Assembly: GCF_000346485.2 (NCBI RefSeq) | Contig: NZ_KQ976354.1 | Span: forward strand, 8,040,221 to 8,104,220 | DNA length: 64,000 bases | Source: Scytonema hofmannii PCC 7110 | GTDB lineage: Bacteria > Cyanobacteriota > Cyanobacteriia > Cyanobacteriales > Nostocaceae | Direction: 5' to 3' | Part shown: piece by piece, positions 17,026-25,040 of the stretch | How positions within the stretch are numbered: the first letter of the stretch is position 1 | How the letters are laid out: each line of letters opens with the position of its first letter | Notes under the pieces: model-generated | What the model was told of the DNA's origin: nothing | Database searches by the model: none | What the model saw: only the letters and a program-made list of their open reading frames with translations | Program-made: the position numbers and the translations under genes

Positions 17026-17769
17026 ATGACGATGCATCCTTTATTGCAACGTGCATTTACTAACCGCAATGTCCTCAAAGTGATCGCTGGCTTGAATAAC
17101 TTCGATTCCAAGCGTGTAGCCGCGATCGTTAAGGCAGCCCATCACGGTGGTGCGACTTTTATTGATATTGCCGCCAGTCCAGATTTGGTAAAAACAGCCA
17201 AATTTTTGACAAACTTGCCAATTTGTGTATCAGCCGTAGAACCAAAAAAATTCGTACAAGCTGTAGAAGTTGGTGCTGACTTAATTGAAATTGGTAACTT
17301 CGATTCTTTCTACGCTGAGGGACTGAGATTTGAAGCAGAGGAAGTTTTAGAACTGACTTACCAAACTCGTGCTTTGCTTCCCGATATCACCCTCTCTGTC
17401 ACCGTTCCTCATATTTTGACACTAGACCAACAAGTACAACTGGCAGAGGAATTAATCAAAGCGGGCGCGGATATTATTCAAACAGAAGGTGGGACTAGTA
17501 GCAATCCTACTCACCCCGGAGTTTTGGGGTTGATTGAAAAAGCTGCTCCCACTCTAGCAGCAGCTTATGAAATTTCTCGTGCAGTTTCAGTTCCCGTACT
17601 CTGCGCCTCTGGTATTTCCAACGTAACAGCACCCTTGGCGATCGCATCTGGTGCAGCTGGTGTTGGCGTTGGTACTGCCATTAACCAACTCAACAGTGAA
17701 GTCGCAATGATTGCGGCTGTACGTGGTTTGGTAGAAGCCTTAAGAACAGCAACTGTAGTTAAGGGTTAG
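17026..17769 (+). CDS. ycf23: Ycf23 / DUF561 protein
   Basis: 247 residues with a TIM-barrel pattern: NVLKVIAGLNNFD, then GATFIDIAASPDLVK, GADLIEIGNFDSFYAEGL, GADIIQTEGGTSS, and a phosphate-binding-like VLCASGISNVTAPLAIASG. This is the cyanobacterial/plastid Ycf23 family, linked to the nitrogen-assimilation regulon in some red algae and cyanobacteria but without a proven reaction. The TEGG and ASGIS loops suggest binding of a phosphorylated ligand. It starts at the first ATG (17026). Complete, and followed by a MITE. Confidence 0.85.
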   Translation: MTMHPLLQRAFTNRNVLKVIAGLNNFDSKRVAAIVKAAHHGGATFIDIAASPDLVKTAKFLTNLPICVSAVEPKKFVQAVEVGADLIEIGNFDSFYAEGLRFEAEEVLELTYQTRALLPDITLSVTVPHILTLDQQVQLAEELIKAGADIIQTEGGTSSNPTHPGVLGLIEKAAPTLAAAYEISRAVSVPVLCASGISNVTAPLAIASGAAGVGVGTAINQLNSEVAMIAAVRGLVEALRTATVVKG

Positions 17770-17773
17770 TTGT

Positions 17774-18148
17774 TATAGCAATCCTATTTGATTTTTGAAC
17801 TACACGTAGGTAGGGAAGACAGCCCACCGCAAGCTTTAGTTGGTGGGCTACACGTAGGTAGGGCATTGCTAACCCTGTCAAGGTGACTCATAAAATTTTG
17901 ATTCAGGCGGCAATTTCTCATCTTTTTCCTCTGCGCTCTGGTGCGCCCTCTGCGGTTCAAAAGTCATTTATTTAACCGCCGAGACGCAGAGGACACAGAG
18001 GGAAGAGGTGAGGCAGCTATTAATTTCCTAGAGTTTTTCTTCACCTTGACAGGGCTAGTAGGGCATTGCCCACCGCAAGCTTTAGTTGGTGGGCATTGCC
18101 CACCCTACAGTACTTAAAGTTTTTCATAAATCATTTAGGATTCCTATA
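17774..18148. repeat. MITE family A, copy 2, carrying a nested MITE
   Basis: Bounded by TATAGCAATCCTATTTGATT on the left and the complement of TATAGGAATCCTAAATGATT on the right. The interior has GCCCACC...GGTGGGC hairpin arms also found in the copy at 46666. Its middle is interrupted by a second element (17872-18055). Confidence 0.75.
17872..18055. repeat. Nested MITE with TA target duplication (IS630/Tc1-mariner style)
   Basis: A 184-bp element with 14-bp terminal repeats CCCTGTCAAGGTGA / TCACCTTGACAGGG, flanked by TA on both sides (17870-17871 and 18056-18057). It contains an internal imperfect palindrome (TTCCTCTGCGCTCTGG... / ...GACGCAGAGGACACAGAGG). A TA duplication is the mark of IS630/Tc1-mariner transposases. 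Confidence 0.75.
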
Positions 18149-18179
18149 GTTGTTGGTTGTTGCTACTATCTACTAACAA

Positions 18180-19307
18180 CTAACCACTAACAACTTCCTT
18201 TAAAGCAAATATCACTTGATTTTGTTGTTCTTCTGACAATTCGGGGAACATGGGTAAGGATAAAACCTCTTGACAGGCTTGCTCTGCAACTGGCAATTGT
18301 CCTACTTGATATCCCAAACTTTCATAGACTGGCTGTAGGTGTAATGGATGGGGATAATAGACCATTGTATTAACACCTCGTTCTTGTAATTGATTGCGAA
18401 GCCAGTCTTTCTTATTATCTAAGACGCGAATGGTATATTGATTCCACACTCCCATGCCCCCAGCCAATTCTTGGGGCGTTATGATATTGGCTAGTTGACT
18501 CAAAGACTGGTGATAACGAGCAGCAACTTGTCGCCGTTGGTTATTCCAAATATCTAGATAACGTAACTTAATTTGTAAAATAGCAGCTTGAATCGCATCC
18601 AATCGGCTATTAACACCGATTTCCTCGTAGTGATAGCGATTTCTTTGACCGTGCTCTTTTATAATTCGTAGCTTGGCTGCAATTTGCGGATCGTTGGTTG
18701 TTATCGCCCCTCCATCGCCACAACCCCCCAAATTTTTTGTAGGGTAAAAACTAAAGCACCCTATATGCCCAATACTTCCAACTTTCTGCCCTGCCCAACT
18801 TGCACCTGTAGACTGAGCACAGTCCTCTATAATGACTAAATTGTGAGCTTTTGCAACATCAATTAAACTCGTCATATCAACAGGTTGACCAAAGAGATGA
18901 ACTGGAATAATCGCTTTGGTTTTTGGTGTAATTGCTGCCACAACTTGTTCCACATTTAAATTAAATGTGGTCGCATCAATATCAACAAATACAGGCTTTG
19001 CACCTACAGCACTCACAACTTCTGCAGTGGCAATAAAAGTAAAGGGTGTAGTAATAACTTCATCACCCGCTCCAATATCAAAAGCTCTAAGAGCCAAATA
19101 TAATGCATCAGTTCCAGAGTTACAGGCTACACATTCACTAACACCAGTATATGCAGCAAACTTTTGCTCAAAACCTTCTACAATCGGACCACCGATGTAG
19201 CGACCAGAAGCTAAAACCTGTAAAACGGCTGTACTTACCTCTGCTTCAATATTGGTGTATTGTTGTTTAATGTCAAAGGCAGGAACGGAATGAATGCTTT
19301 GAATCAT
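18180..19307 (-). CDS. DegT/DnrJ/EryC1/StrS-family aminotransferase
   Basis: 375-residue PLP enzyme that transaminates keto-sugars for nucleotide-sugar or polysaccharide biosynthesis. Features: VLASGRYIGGPIVEGFE, CNSGTDALYLALRAFDIG, TPFTFIATAEVVSAVGA, IIEDCAQSTGASW with the PLP-contacting Asp, and FSFYPTKNLGGCGDGGAI with the Schiff-base Lys. Length is typical (370-390). No sugar-pathway genes are adjacent, so the substrate is open. The last codons (VVSG-stop) are formed by the GTTAGTGGTTAG tandem repeat that continues beyond the gene. Confidence 0.9.
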   Translation of the reverse strand: MIQSIHSVPAFDIKQQYTNIEAEVSTAVLQVLASGRYIGGPIVEGFEQKFAAYTGVSECVACNSGTDALYLALRAFDIGAGDEVITTPFTFIATAEVVSAVGAKPVFVDIDATTFNLNVEQVVAAITPKTKAIIPVHLFGQPVDMTSLIDVAKAHNLVIIEDCAQSTGASWAGQKVGSIGHIGCFSFYPTKNLGGCGDGGAITTNDPQIAAKLRIIKEHGQRNRYHYEEIGVNSRLDAIQAAILQIKLRYLDIWNNQRRQVAARYHQSLSQLANIITPQELAGGMGVWNQYTIRVLDNKKDWLRNQLQERGVNTMVYYPHPLHLQPVYESLGYQVGQLPVAEQACQEVLSLPMFPELSEEQQNQVIFALKEVVSG

Positions 19308-19480
19308 GAGTTTTTTTAATGATAAATATCAGCAAGGGATTTTTGTTGATTGAATTCTGAGTCAAAAAGCTGAGGCTAGACTGTTGTCTCAAATACGTAA
19401 AGCAAGAGTTTTTACGTAGTTTTCTCTACTAAGAACCAATACAGGGACTTAAAGTTCCTGAATTATTGGGTTGTTTTAAA

Positions 19481-19559
19481 GTAGTTAGTAGTTAGTTGTT
19501 AGTTGTGAGTAGTTAGTGGTTCTACTAACGACTAACCACTAACGACTAACCACTCACAA
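19481..19559. repeat. Tandem short repeats forming an inverted pair
   Basis: GTAGTTAGTAGTTAGTTGTT... runs into ACTAACGACTAACCACTAAC..., so the two arms can pair into one long hairpin. Typical of filamentous cyanobacteria; lies just before the FetB-like gene. Confidence 0.7.
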
Positions 19560-19582
19560 TCAACCAAGGAAGTATAAAACTC

Positions 19583-20359
19583 ATGCAGGATTTAATAAAG
19601 CTAGATTTTGTTGATTTGGCTTTGGCTGTTGCATTCATGGGCGTAGCCATAGGTTTGTCTGCATGGGAAAAAATCGGACTAGAGTTGAATTTAGCTCTTG
19701 CCACTGGAAGAACCATCCTACAACTGGCAGTCTTGGGATATGTTATGGAGTTCATCTTTGCTCTTGACACTCCTTGGGCTGTTTTGGGGACTTTAGCAAC
19801 GATTCTGACGATTTCGGCAGTTGTGACACGAAATCGCATTGATAAAAAAATACCTCAAATTTTGCCTCTCGTGTGGGGTTCAATTTTTATCAGTACAAGC
19901 CTGACTCTGATTTATACCACTATCTTGATAATTCAACCGGATAAATGGTACGAACCACAGTATGTTATTCCATTAGCAGGTATAGTTTTAGGCAATGCTA
20001 TGAATGCGGCGGCGATCGCAGGAGAACGTTTCGTCAGCACTATTGATGCCAGTCAATTGGAAATTGAAACGCACTTAAGCTTGGGTGCGACTCCTTGGCA
20101 AGCAGTTGCACAATATCGCAAAGAAGCTGTCCGTGCTGCATTCATTCCTACACTCAACCAGATGATGGTCATAGGTCTGGTGACACTACCGACAATCGTG
20201 TCAGGACAGTTATTAAGTGGTGTGAACCCTCGCGAAGCTGTTTCTTACCAGATTCTGATAATATTTACGATCGCTTTTACCAATCTGCTGACAACACTGT
20301 TGCTGACTCGAGGGCTGAGTCGGCAATTTTTTAACTCCGCCGCTCAACTTGTGAGGTAG
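19583..20359 (+). CDS. fetB: UPF0014-family ABC permease (FetB/YbbM type)
   Basis: 258 residues, seven predicted helices, starting MQDLIKLDFVDLALAVAFMG. Family marks are the early GRTILQLAVLGYVM helix, PLAGIVLGNAMNAAAIAGER, and MMVIGLVTLPTIVSGQLLSG. In E. coli, FetB with ATPase FetA exports iron and protects against oxidative stress; no fetA-like ATPase gene is adjacent here, so the partner must be elsewhere. The stop codon TAG lies at the edge of a GAGAGTAGGGAGTAGGGG tandem repeat. Confidence 0.85.
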   Translation: MQDLIKLDFVDLALAVAFMGVAIGLSAWEKIGLELNLALATGRTILQLAVLGYVMEFIFALDTPWAVLGTLATILTISAVVTRNRIDKKIPQILPLVWGSIFISTSLTLIYTTILIIQPDKWYEPQYVIPLAGIVLGNAMNAAAIAGERFVSTIDASQLEIETHLSLGATPWQAVAQYRKEAVRAAFIPTLNQMMVIGLVTLPTIVSGQLLSGVNPREAVSYQILIIFTIAFTNLLTTLLLTRGLSRQFFNSAAQLVR

Positions 20360-20407
20360 AGAGTAGGGAGTAGGGGTGAGAAACTGTCATTTAATTTTTA
20401 GACAAAG

Positions 20408-20581
20408 TTACCCATCGTTAGACTTTTTGGGGCACTTTTCTCGTGCCATGCGTTCAATCACATCACTCAGGCTATTTGCTCCCAGATCCCGGTGTTGTTG
20501 TTCCAACCATTGAATAGCTGTTTCTGTAAGAGTCATAGTAAATCTACGCTTTGATTCGTTATAGATTTTTTTGCCTGCCAT
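20408..20581 (-). CDS. Ribbon-helix-helix (CopG/Arc-like) DNA-binding protein
   Basis: 57 residues. The basic strand KRRFTMTLTETAIQWLEQQ followed by ANSLSDVIERMARE fits an RHH fold: strand, helix, tight turn (GANS), helix. The ATG at 20581 is 70 bp from the divergent TnpB-related start. The intergenic palindrome is the obvious operator. Similar small proteins in cyanobacteria are annotated as CopG-like regulators. Likely role: repressor of itself and of the nuclease gene. Its stop codon lies in the left inverted repeat of the unit. Confidence 0.7.
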   Translation of the reverse strand: MAGKKIYNESKRRFTMTLTETAIQWLEQQHRDLGANSLSDVIERMAREKCPKKSNDG

Positions 20582-20597
20582 GTTGACAACTTTAAAT

Positions 20598-20618
20598 TAC
20601 TCATATATGATATGAGTA
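20598..20618. promoter_or_regulatory. Operator-like palindrome between the RHH and TnpB-related genes
   Basis: TACTCATAT-ATG-ATATGAGTA is a perfect 9-bp inverted repeat with a 3-bp spacer, midway in the 70-bp divergent intergenic region. RHH dimers often bind such short palindromes. Confidence 0.65.
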
Positions 20619-20651
20619 TAACAGATTCAAGAAGTTAAATCAAGAAGTAAA

Positions 20652-22142
20652 ATGGCGACTCTCACCTATGTTAAAGGATTACCGACGCCAGTAGAAGAAT
20701 TAAACAATCTGGGACTCACAAAGTTTGAGATGTTTCTAACTGCATACAGTCCGGTATTCCACTCTTCAGCGTGTGAGACAGCCAATTATCTTCTTTCTGG
20801 TCAATCATTCAATCAATCCAGTTGGAATACCTATTTACAAAAAACTTACAAAATTTCCAAACGTCATGCAGCTGGTGCGATCAGTTATGCTCAAGGTGCA
20901 GTGGATGCATCTAAAGAAAATCGATTAAAACATATAAAAACAGTCGAGGGTAAGTTAAAATCAATTAATGGTTGGATTGCCAAATCGGAAAAAAAGCTGA
21001 AAAACGCTTCATCGTTTTATGCTAAGAAGAATTGGCACCAATCCAAGACAGGATGTAAGTTTCCTTTATCTTGTTCAATTAAATATAAAAACACCAATTG
21101 GCAACACTTACGGTTTCAGATCCACAATAAAAAACGTCGTGCCGATCGGCTAAGTAAACAAATTGAGCATTTAAAAGCTGCACCTATTCATACAGCCATT
21201 CCCAAAAATCAAGTATTTGTAGTTGGTTCTAGAAATGAATCGTTTGGTAATCAAGCTTGCCAATGGGATGGTACTACCCTGAAATTTCGCGTTCCTGCTT
21301 GCTTAGAATCAAAATTTGGTAAATACGTCCAAACCAAGTTAGGTAACTTCGATCGCAAAGTGAACCGATTACCCAAAGATGGTGCAAAAACCTGGCATTT
21401 TTTCCGGAAAGCTGATAAATGGAATGCTGCGGTGCAGTTTACACCATCGCCAGTAGAACAAGTTTCCAGGCATTCAGTTTACGGTTGCATTGGAATAGAT
21501 CTAAACCCAGGCTCTATCGGTTGGGCATATGTGGATGCTAACGGCAATCTGAAAGCTCACGGTAAAATTCCATTACAAATGGGATTGCCATCAGGTAAAC
21601 AGAATCCACAAATTGTGGAAGCTTGCTTGCAATTGGTAAAACTTGCTTTAAAATACGCTTGTCCAATTGTTTGTGAGCAATTAGAATTTTCTGCTAAAAA
21701 AGAACAACTTCGTGAGCATGGTAGAAAATCTGCAAGAATGCTATCTGGTTGGGCATATAGCCGATTTTACGAATTACTAGAAAGCATTAGCCGTAATCGT
21801 GGTATTTACCTGATGAAGGTAAATCCTGCATATACTAGCATCATTGGTTTAGTAAAATATGCACGTCAATATGGATTAGCCAGTGATGAAGCAGCTGCAT
21901 TCGCAATTGCTAGACGTGGTATGCGGCTCACTGAAAATATTCCAGACTCCATAACCGCCTATCTTGATGTGAAGTCGGGAAAGCACGTATGGAGTCTGTG
22001 GAATCAACTTAATAAAAAGATTAAGTCTCGTGCTGTCATATCATCTCGTCATGATTATTACAGTATCTCTAACTGGGAACTGGTGGTCAAGGAACCTTCG
22101 TCACAAGGCAACGGAACCAAGCAGCGATGCGCTTCTAGTTGA
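20652..22142 (+). CDS. TnpB-related RuvC-like nuclease
   Basis: 496 residues. The C-terminal half has a full RuvC triad: GCIGIDLNPGSIGWAYVD (Asp about 283), CPIVCEQLEFSAKK (Glu about 342) and KYARQYGLASDEAAAFAIAR (Asp about 412). The TSIIGLVKYARxYGLxxxEAAAxxIARRG block marks the TnpB-related accessory group rather than canonical OrfB. Zinc-finger Cys pairs between RuvC-II and III are absent. The N-terminal half is basic and helical with coiled-coil-like stretches (RLKHIKTVEGKLKSINGWI) and could form the recognition lobe. Related proteins are RNA-guided nucleases; guide RNA and activity here are unproven. Confidence 0.75.
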   Translation: MATLTYVKGLPTPVEELNNLGLTKFEMFLTAYSPVFHSSACETANYLLSGQSFNQSSWNTYLQKTYKISKRHAAGAISYAQGAVDASKENRLKHIKTVEGKLKSINGWIAKSEKKLKNASSFYAKKNWHQSKTGCKFPLSCSIKYKNTNWQHLRFQIHNKKRRADRLSKQIEHLKAAPIHTAIPKNQVFVVGSRNESFGNQACQWDGTTLKFRVPACLESKFGKYVQTKLGNFDRKVNRLPKDGAKTWHFFRKADKWNAAVQFTPSPVEQVSRHSVYGCIGIDLNPGSIGWAYVDANGNLKAHGKIPLQMGLPSGKQNPQIVEACLQLVKLALKYACPIVCEQLEFSAKKEQLREHGRKSARMLSGWAYSRFYELLESISRNRGIYLMKVNPAYTSIIGLVKYARQYGLASDEAAAFAIARRGMRLTENIPDSITAYLDVKSGKHVWSLWNQLNKKIKSRAVISSRHDYYSISNWELVVKEPSSQGNGTKQRCASS

Positions 22143-22250
22143 GCGAACTTATACCGTAGAGTTAGGTTTGTCCAAATTTATCTAATTGTGGGTAACTTTG
22201 TCCAAACTTTTAGAAGCGGAAACAGAGAAGGGATAGGAAATTAATAAATT

Positions 22251-22312
22251 CCTCATTCCCCATTCCCTACTCCCCATTCCCTACTCCCCATTCCCTATTC
22301 CCTACTCCCTTC
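22251..22312. repeat. Tandem heptanucleotide-type repeats (CATTCCCTACTCCC)
   Basis: Several copies of CCCCATTCCCTACT; the last ones encode the C-terminus and stop codon (GSRE-stop) of the minus-strand gene that follows. Confidence 0.75.
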
Positions 22313-24217
22313 TGGATTGTGAACGTAAATCGCATTGCCTTGAATATCGTAAATAATTAGGGGTAAGCTAACGTTGTCACTAATAATATCCAAATTTTGC
22401 TGCAACTTTTGTAAATACTCGGATGCGTTTGTAGCAGTATTAGCACTACTTTGATTGCTTGCAGCAACATCAGTAGTGCTTTGTTCGCTTGCATTTGTGA
22501 CGCTACTTTGTATTATTTGTTGGTACTCTGGGGTCAACTGAACAGTAATTCCTTGATTATCCACCTTATAATTGCAGATGCGAATTGTACTGTAACAGGT
22601 TTTATTTAAGTCAGTACGAGTTCTTTGAAACAAACTAACGGTTTGTAACTTATCTTGCGCTTGCTTAAGGGCAGTAGATAATGGTGCTACTAAAGTCTGT
22701 GCCTGACTGTAATACATACTATCATCAGTCACTTGCTTGGCAGAGTTCACAGCTTGATTCCAATGAGTGACAGCCGCTTGCCATTGATTTTGTTGTTCGT
22801 ATCGTTTAGCAAGGTTGGCTGACGTCACAGCTTGGTTATAAGTTTTAGCGGCTAATAATTCCTTAGTCGCATGAATGCGTGCTGTCGCTAAGTACGGTTT
22901 ATATTCCCCTAAAAGCTTTTGTGATTCTTTGTAGACCGAACTGCTAAGTGGAATCACTGCCAAAGCACTCACTGCAACTTGCCAAGTTGCTTGAACTTTT
23001 TGTAATTCTTGTAAGGTTTTGGCAGTTGCTTCTCGTTTGGAAGCCTCCACAGCCACAGCTTTTGCTGCAGCTAGCTTTTTAATCCATTTTTCTTCCGCAA
23101 GTAATTGGTGCTTTACAACTTTTAAATGAGCACGATAAATCAGTAATTTAGGTTGTACTAATTTATAGAGTTCGCTATTATAATTAATCACTTCTAGTGG
23201 TGCGATCGCCTGCCGCCATAACTGCTGTCTTGCTTGTAAGTCCTGCATACTAGTTGCTGGAGTTTTACTTTTTTGTACAGCTATTGCACCCACCCCAAAT
23301 GCTTTAATCACCTGGTTAACTTTTTCAGACTGTCCAGAAAAACTGGTTAAAAGTTTTTCTGCTTCTTGATGATAAGGCGACCAAAAAGGAATTTCTTTTA
23401 GAGATATACTTGTTTCTTCTAGTTGTTGTTGCAATTTTGGTAATTCTTTTTCAGACCGAGCATTGAGCTTAAGTCGATCCAATGACTGTTGTAACTGCCT
23501 TGCTGTTTGTATTTCTTTACACTCCAACATAGAGCAAGGACGAGTCAAAAAGTAAGTAGCACCACTTAATAAAGCAATGACTGCAAGGGCTGCGCCTACC
23601 AAAACAGTTTTTATTTTCCGTGTTGGCTTTGATGACGAATAAGTAGACAAATCCGGAGCATCTGCCATTGGATCGAATGGTTCATCGTCATCAGAGATGT
23701 CTGGGAGTGAGGAATTGAGAAAAGATGAAGAAAAACTTCCTCTGTCTCCACTGTTAATAGACAGTTCTCCAGAACTTGAGGAGAATCCCCGCAGGTGACT
23801 GTCTTCCTCAATTGACATATCGTGAAAATTGCGAGTTCTCGGTGTCCTGATGTCCTCTAATTCAATATCTTCGGGTTCTTCAATTTCCTCAACTTCAAAT
23901 GGAGCGTATGTTGCTGGTGTCCTCAGCATTAGAGAATGTTTGGTATAAGGCAGCTTTTGTCCAACCACTCTTAAAAAAAGTTCGACCTGCTGTTCTTGGC
24001 GACCTGGTAGCGATTGTAGTACTTCCTCCAATACCGCAAATACTGTTTCTGTATTAGCCATCACACCTGCAGAGTGTTGAGCTAAAACCATTAACTGGTC
24101 ATCTTTTACAGCACACTTAACTTGGAATAAATCGCCAGATGGAACTTCTGCACGTAACTGTTCCTGCAAAATTTGTGCTAAGAATTGTAAATCTTCTTGT
24201 TGGGCTGCTACTTTCAT
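22295..24217 (-). CDS. Membrane-anchored protein with long coiled coil, unknown function
   Basis: 640 residues from ATG 24217 (an ATG at 24295 would add 26 polar residues). A soluble N-terminal domain (LQFLAQILQEQLRAEVPSGD, then VFAVLEEVLQSLPGRQE) is followed by an acidic disordered linker, one transmembrane helix (TVLVGAALAVIALLSGATYF), and about 300 residues of helical, Gln/Lys/Ala-rich repeats. Segments such as AKRYEQQNQWQAAVTHWNQA look TPR-like. It ends in a small domain with NVSLPLIIYDIQGN. The layout suggests a periplasmic stalk with a cytoplasmic head. Not assigned; known only as a cyanobacterial hypothetical. Confidence 0.75.
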   Translation of the reverse strand: MKVAAQQEDLQFLAQILQEQLRAEVPSGDLFQVKCAVKDDQLMVLAQHSAGVMANTETVFAVLEEVLQSLPGRQEQQVELFLRVVGQKLPYTKHSLMLRTPATYAPFEVEEIEEPEDIELEDIRTPRTRNFHDMSIEEDSHLRGFSSSSGELSINSGDRGSFSSSFLNSSLPDISDDDEPFDPMADAPDLSTYSSSKPTRKIKTVLVGAALAVIALLSGATYFLTRPCSMLECKEIQTARQLQQSLDRLKLNARSEKELPKLQQQLEETSISLKEIPFWSPYHQEAEKLLTSFSGQSEKVNQVIKAFGVGAIAVQKSKTPATSMQDLQARQQLWRQAIAPLEVINYNSELYKLVQPKLLIYRAHLKVVKHQLLAEEKWIKKLAAAKAVAVEASKREATAKTLQELQKVQATWQVAVSALAVIPLSSSVYKESQKLLGEYKPYLATARIHATKELLAAKTYNQAVTSANLAKRYEQQNQWQAAVTHWNQAVNSAKQVTDDSMYYSQAQTLVAPLSTALKQAQDKLQTVSLFQRTRTDLNKTCYSTIRICNYKVDNQGITVQLTPEYQQIIQSSVTNASEQSTTDVAASNQSSANTATNASEYLQKLQQNLDIISDNVSLPLIIYDIQGNAIYVHNPEGSRE

Positions 24218-25040
24218 AGACCCATCCTGCTCTTTTATATTTTTTTTATCGAGAGTGCTAGATGCACGGGTTCCGTTTTTTGAATAGGGATACACAGCTT
24301 AACCAACCATCGTTATAAATACAAGTGGACAATTTTCTAACATAAATTAGTAATTATTACCAAGAGAAAAATAGTTTTTAAGCATTGCACTCAACCTCAG
24401 CAAAACACCCTAAGTGTAGTATTCCAATCTTTTGGTCTAAACTAACAACAGTTTGAAAAAAAGAATTTTGAGGGGTTGCAAGATCCTCGACAACTTCTGC
24501 GATGTCGGATATCTGAGCAAACTTACCTACCAGAACTTATGCAACAGACCACTAGGTTGAGCAGGACATTCTTGTGCAGGGCTTCTCTCCCAGGAGGGCA
24601 GAACCCCTATATTCGTGACCTATTTGATTTCTCTAAAGAAATTCATCTATATCATTGAAAACACTGATATGCTTGATTTCTATTGAAACCAAGCGTCTGT
24701 GCCATAATTAGGGGTCAGTCAATACAAATGTTGTCATTGTTAACCTGAACTATGGATTGGCTCACAGGTTAGTGTTCTAAAAATTAGGAGGGAATACTCA
24801 GTTAAATAACTTTATCAAGGTTTTTTGACATTATGTCTTGTACTTTTCTACTCTAGGGTGATTGCAAGACCTCCACAAACGCGCAACGCTTGAAGTGCGT
24901 GACCATTTACTGCATTCAATAAAATTGATAGCGTCAATAAGTATTTATAGCTAAATTAAATTTCTTAATCGGGATGCAGCATTTATGCTTTAGACTTCCC
25001 CGCAGCAACCCTAAAATTGTGGCAAAAAAGGTGTAAGGCA
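24218..25040. other. Gene-free stretch before the SucC-like gene
   Basis: About 820 bp, AT-rich. The frame at 24476-24658 has no protein-like character. Part of the plus strand near 24470-24620 is richer in GC (AGGGCTTCTCTCCCAGGAGG hairpin-like) and could be a decayed gene, but nothing is recognised. Promoters for both flanking genes must lie here. Confidence 0.4.

Larger units (their letters stand above)
20401..22202. mobile_element. Compact RHH + TnpB-related element with end inverted repeats
   Basis: GACAAAGTTACCCA (20401-20414) and its exact complement TGGGTAACTTTGTC (22189-22202) bracket two divergent genes, a ribbon-helix-helix protein and a TnpB-related nuclease. Similarity continues inward (TTAGA at matching positions), and TTTGTCCAAA is repeated at 22168 and 22198. 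There is no TnpA-type transposase inside. Whether these repeats are true transposon ends is inference; no clear target duplication was found. The left repeat includes the stop codon of the RHH gene. Confidence 0.6.

Noticed and set aside
20401-22202. Type V-K CRISPR-associated transposon, suggested by GACAAA/TTTGTC-type ends next to a TnpB-like gene
   Set aside because: No tnsB, tnsC, tniQ or CRISPR repeat is present, and the protein lacks Cas12k features while keeping a RuvC triad.
24476-24658. 60-codon plus-strand frame upstream of the SucC-like gene
   Set aside because: No ribosome-binding site, no conserved character and skewed composition.
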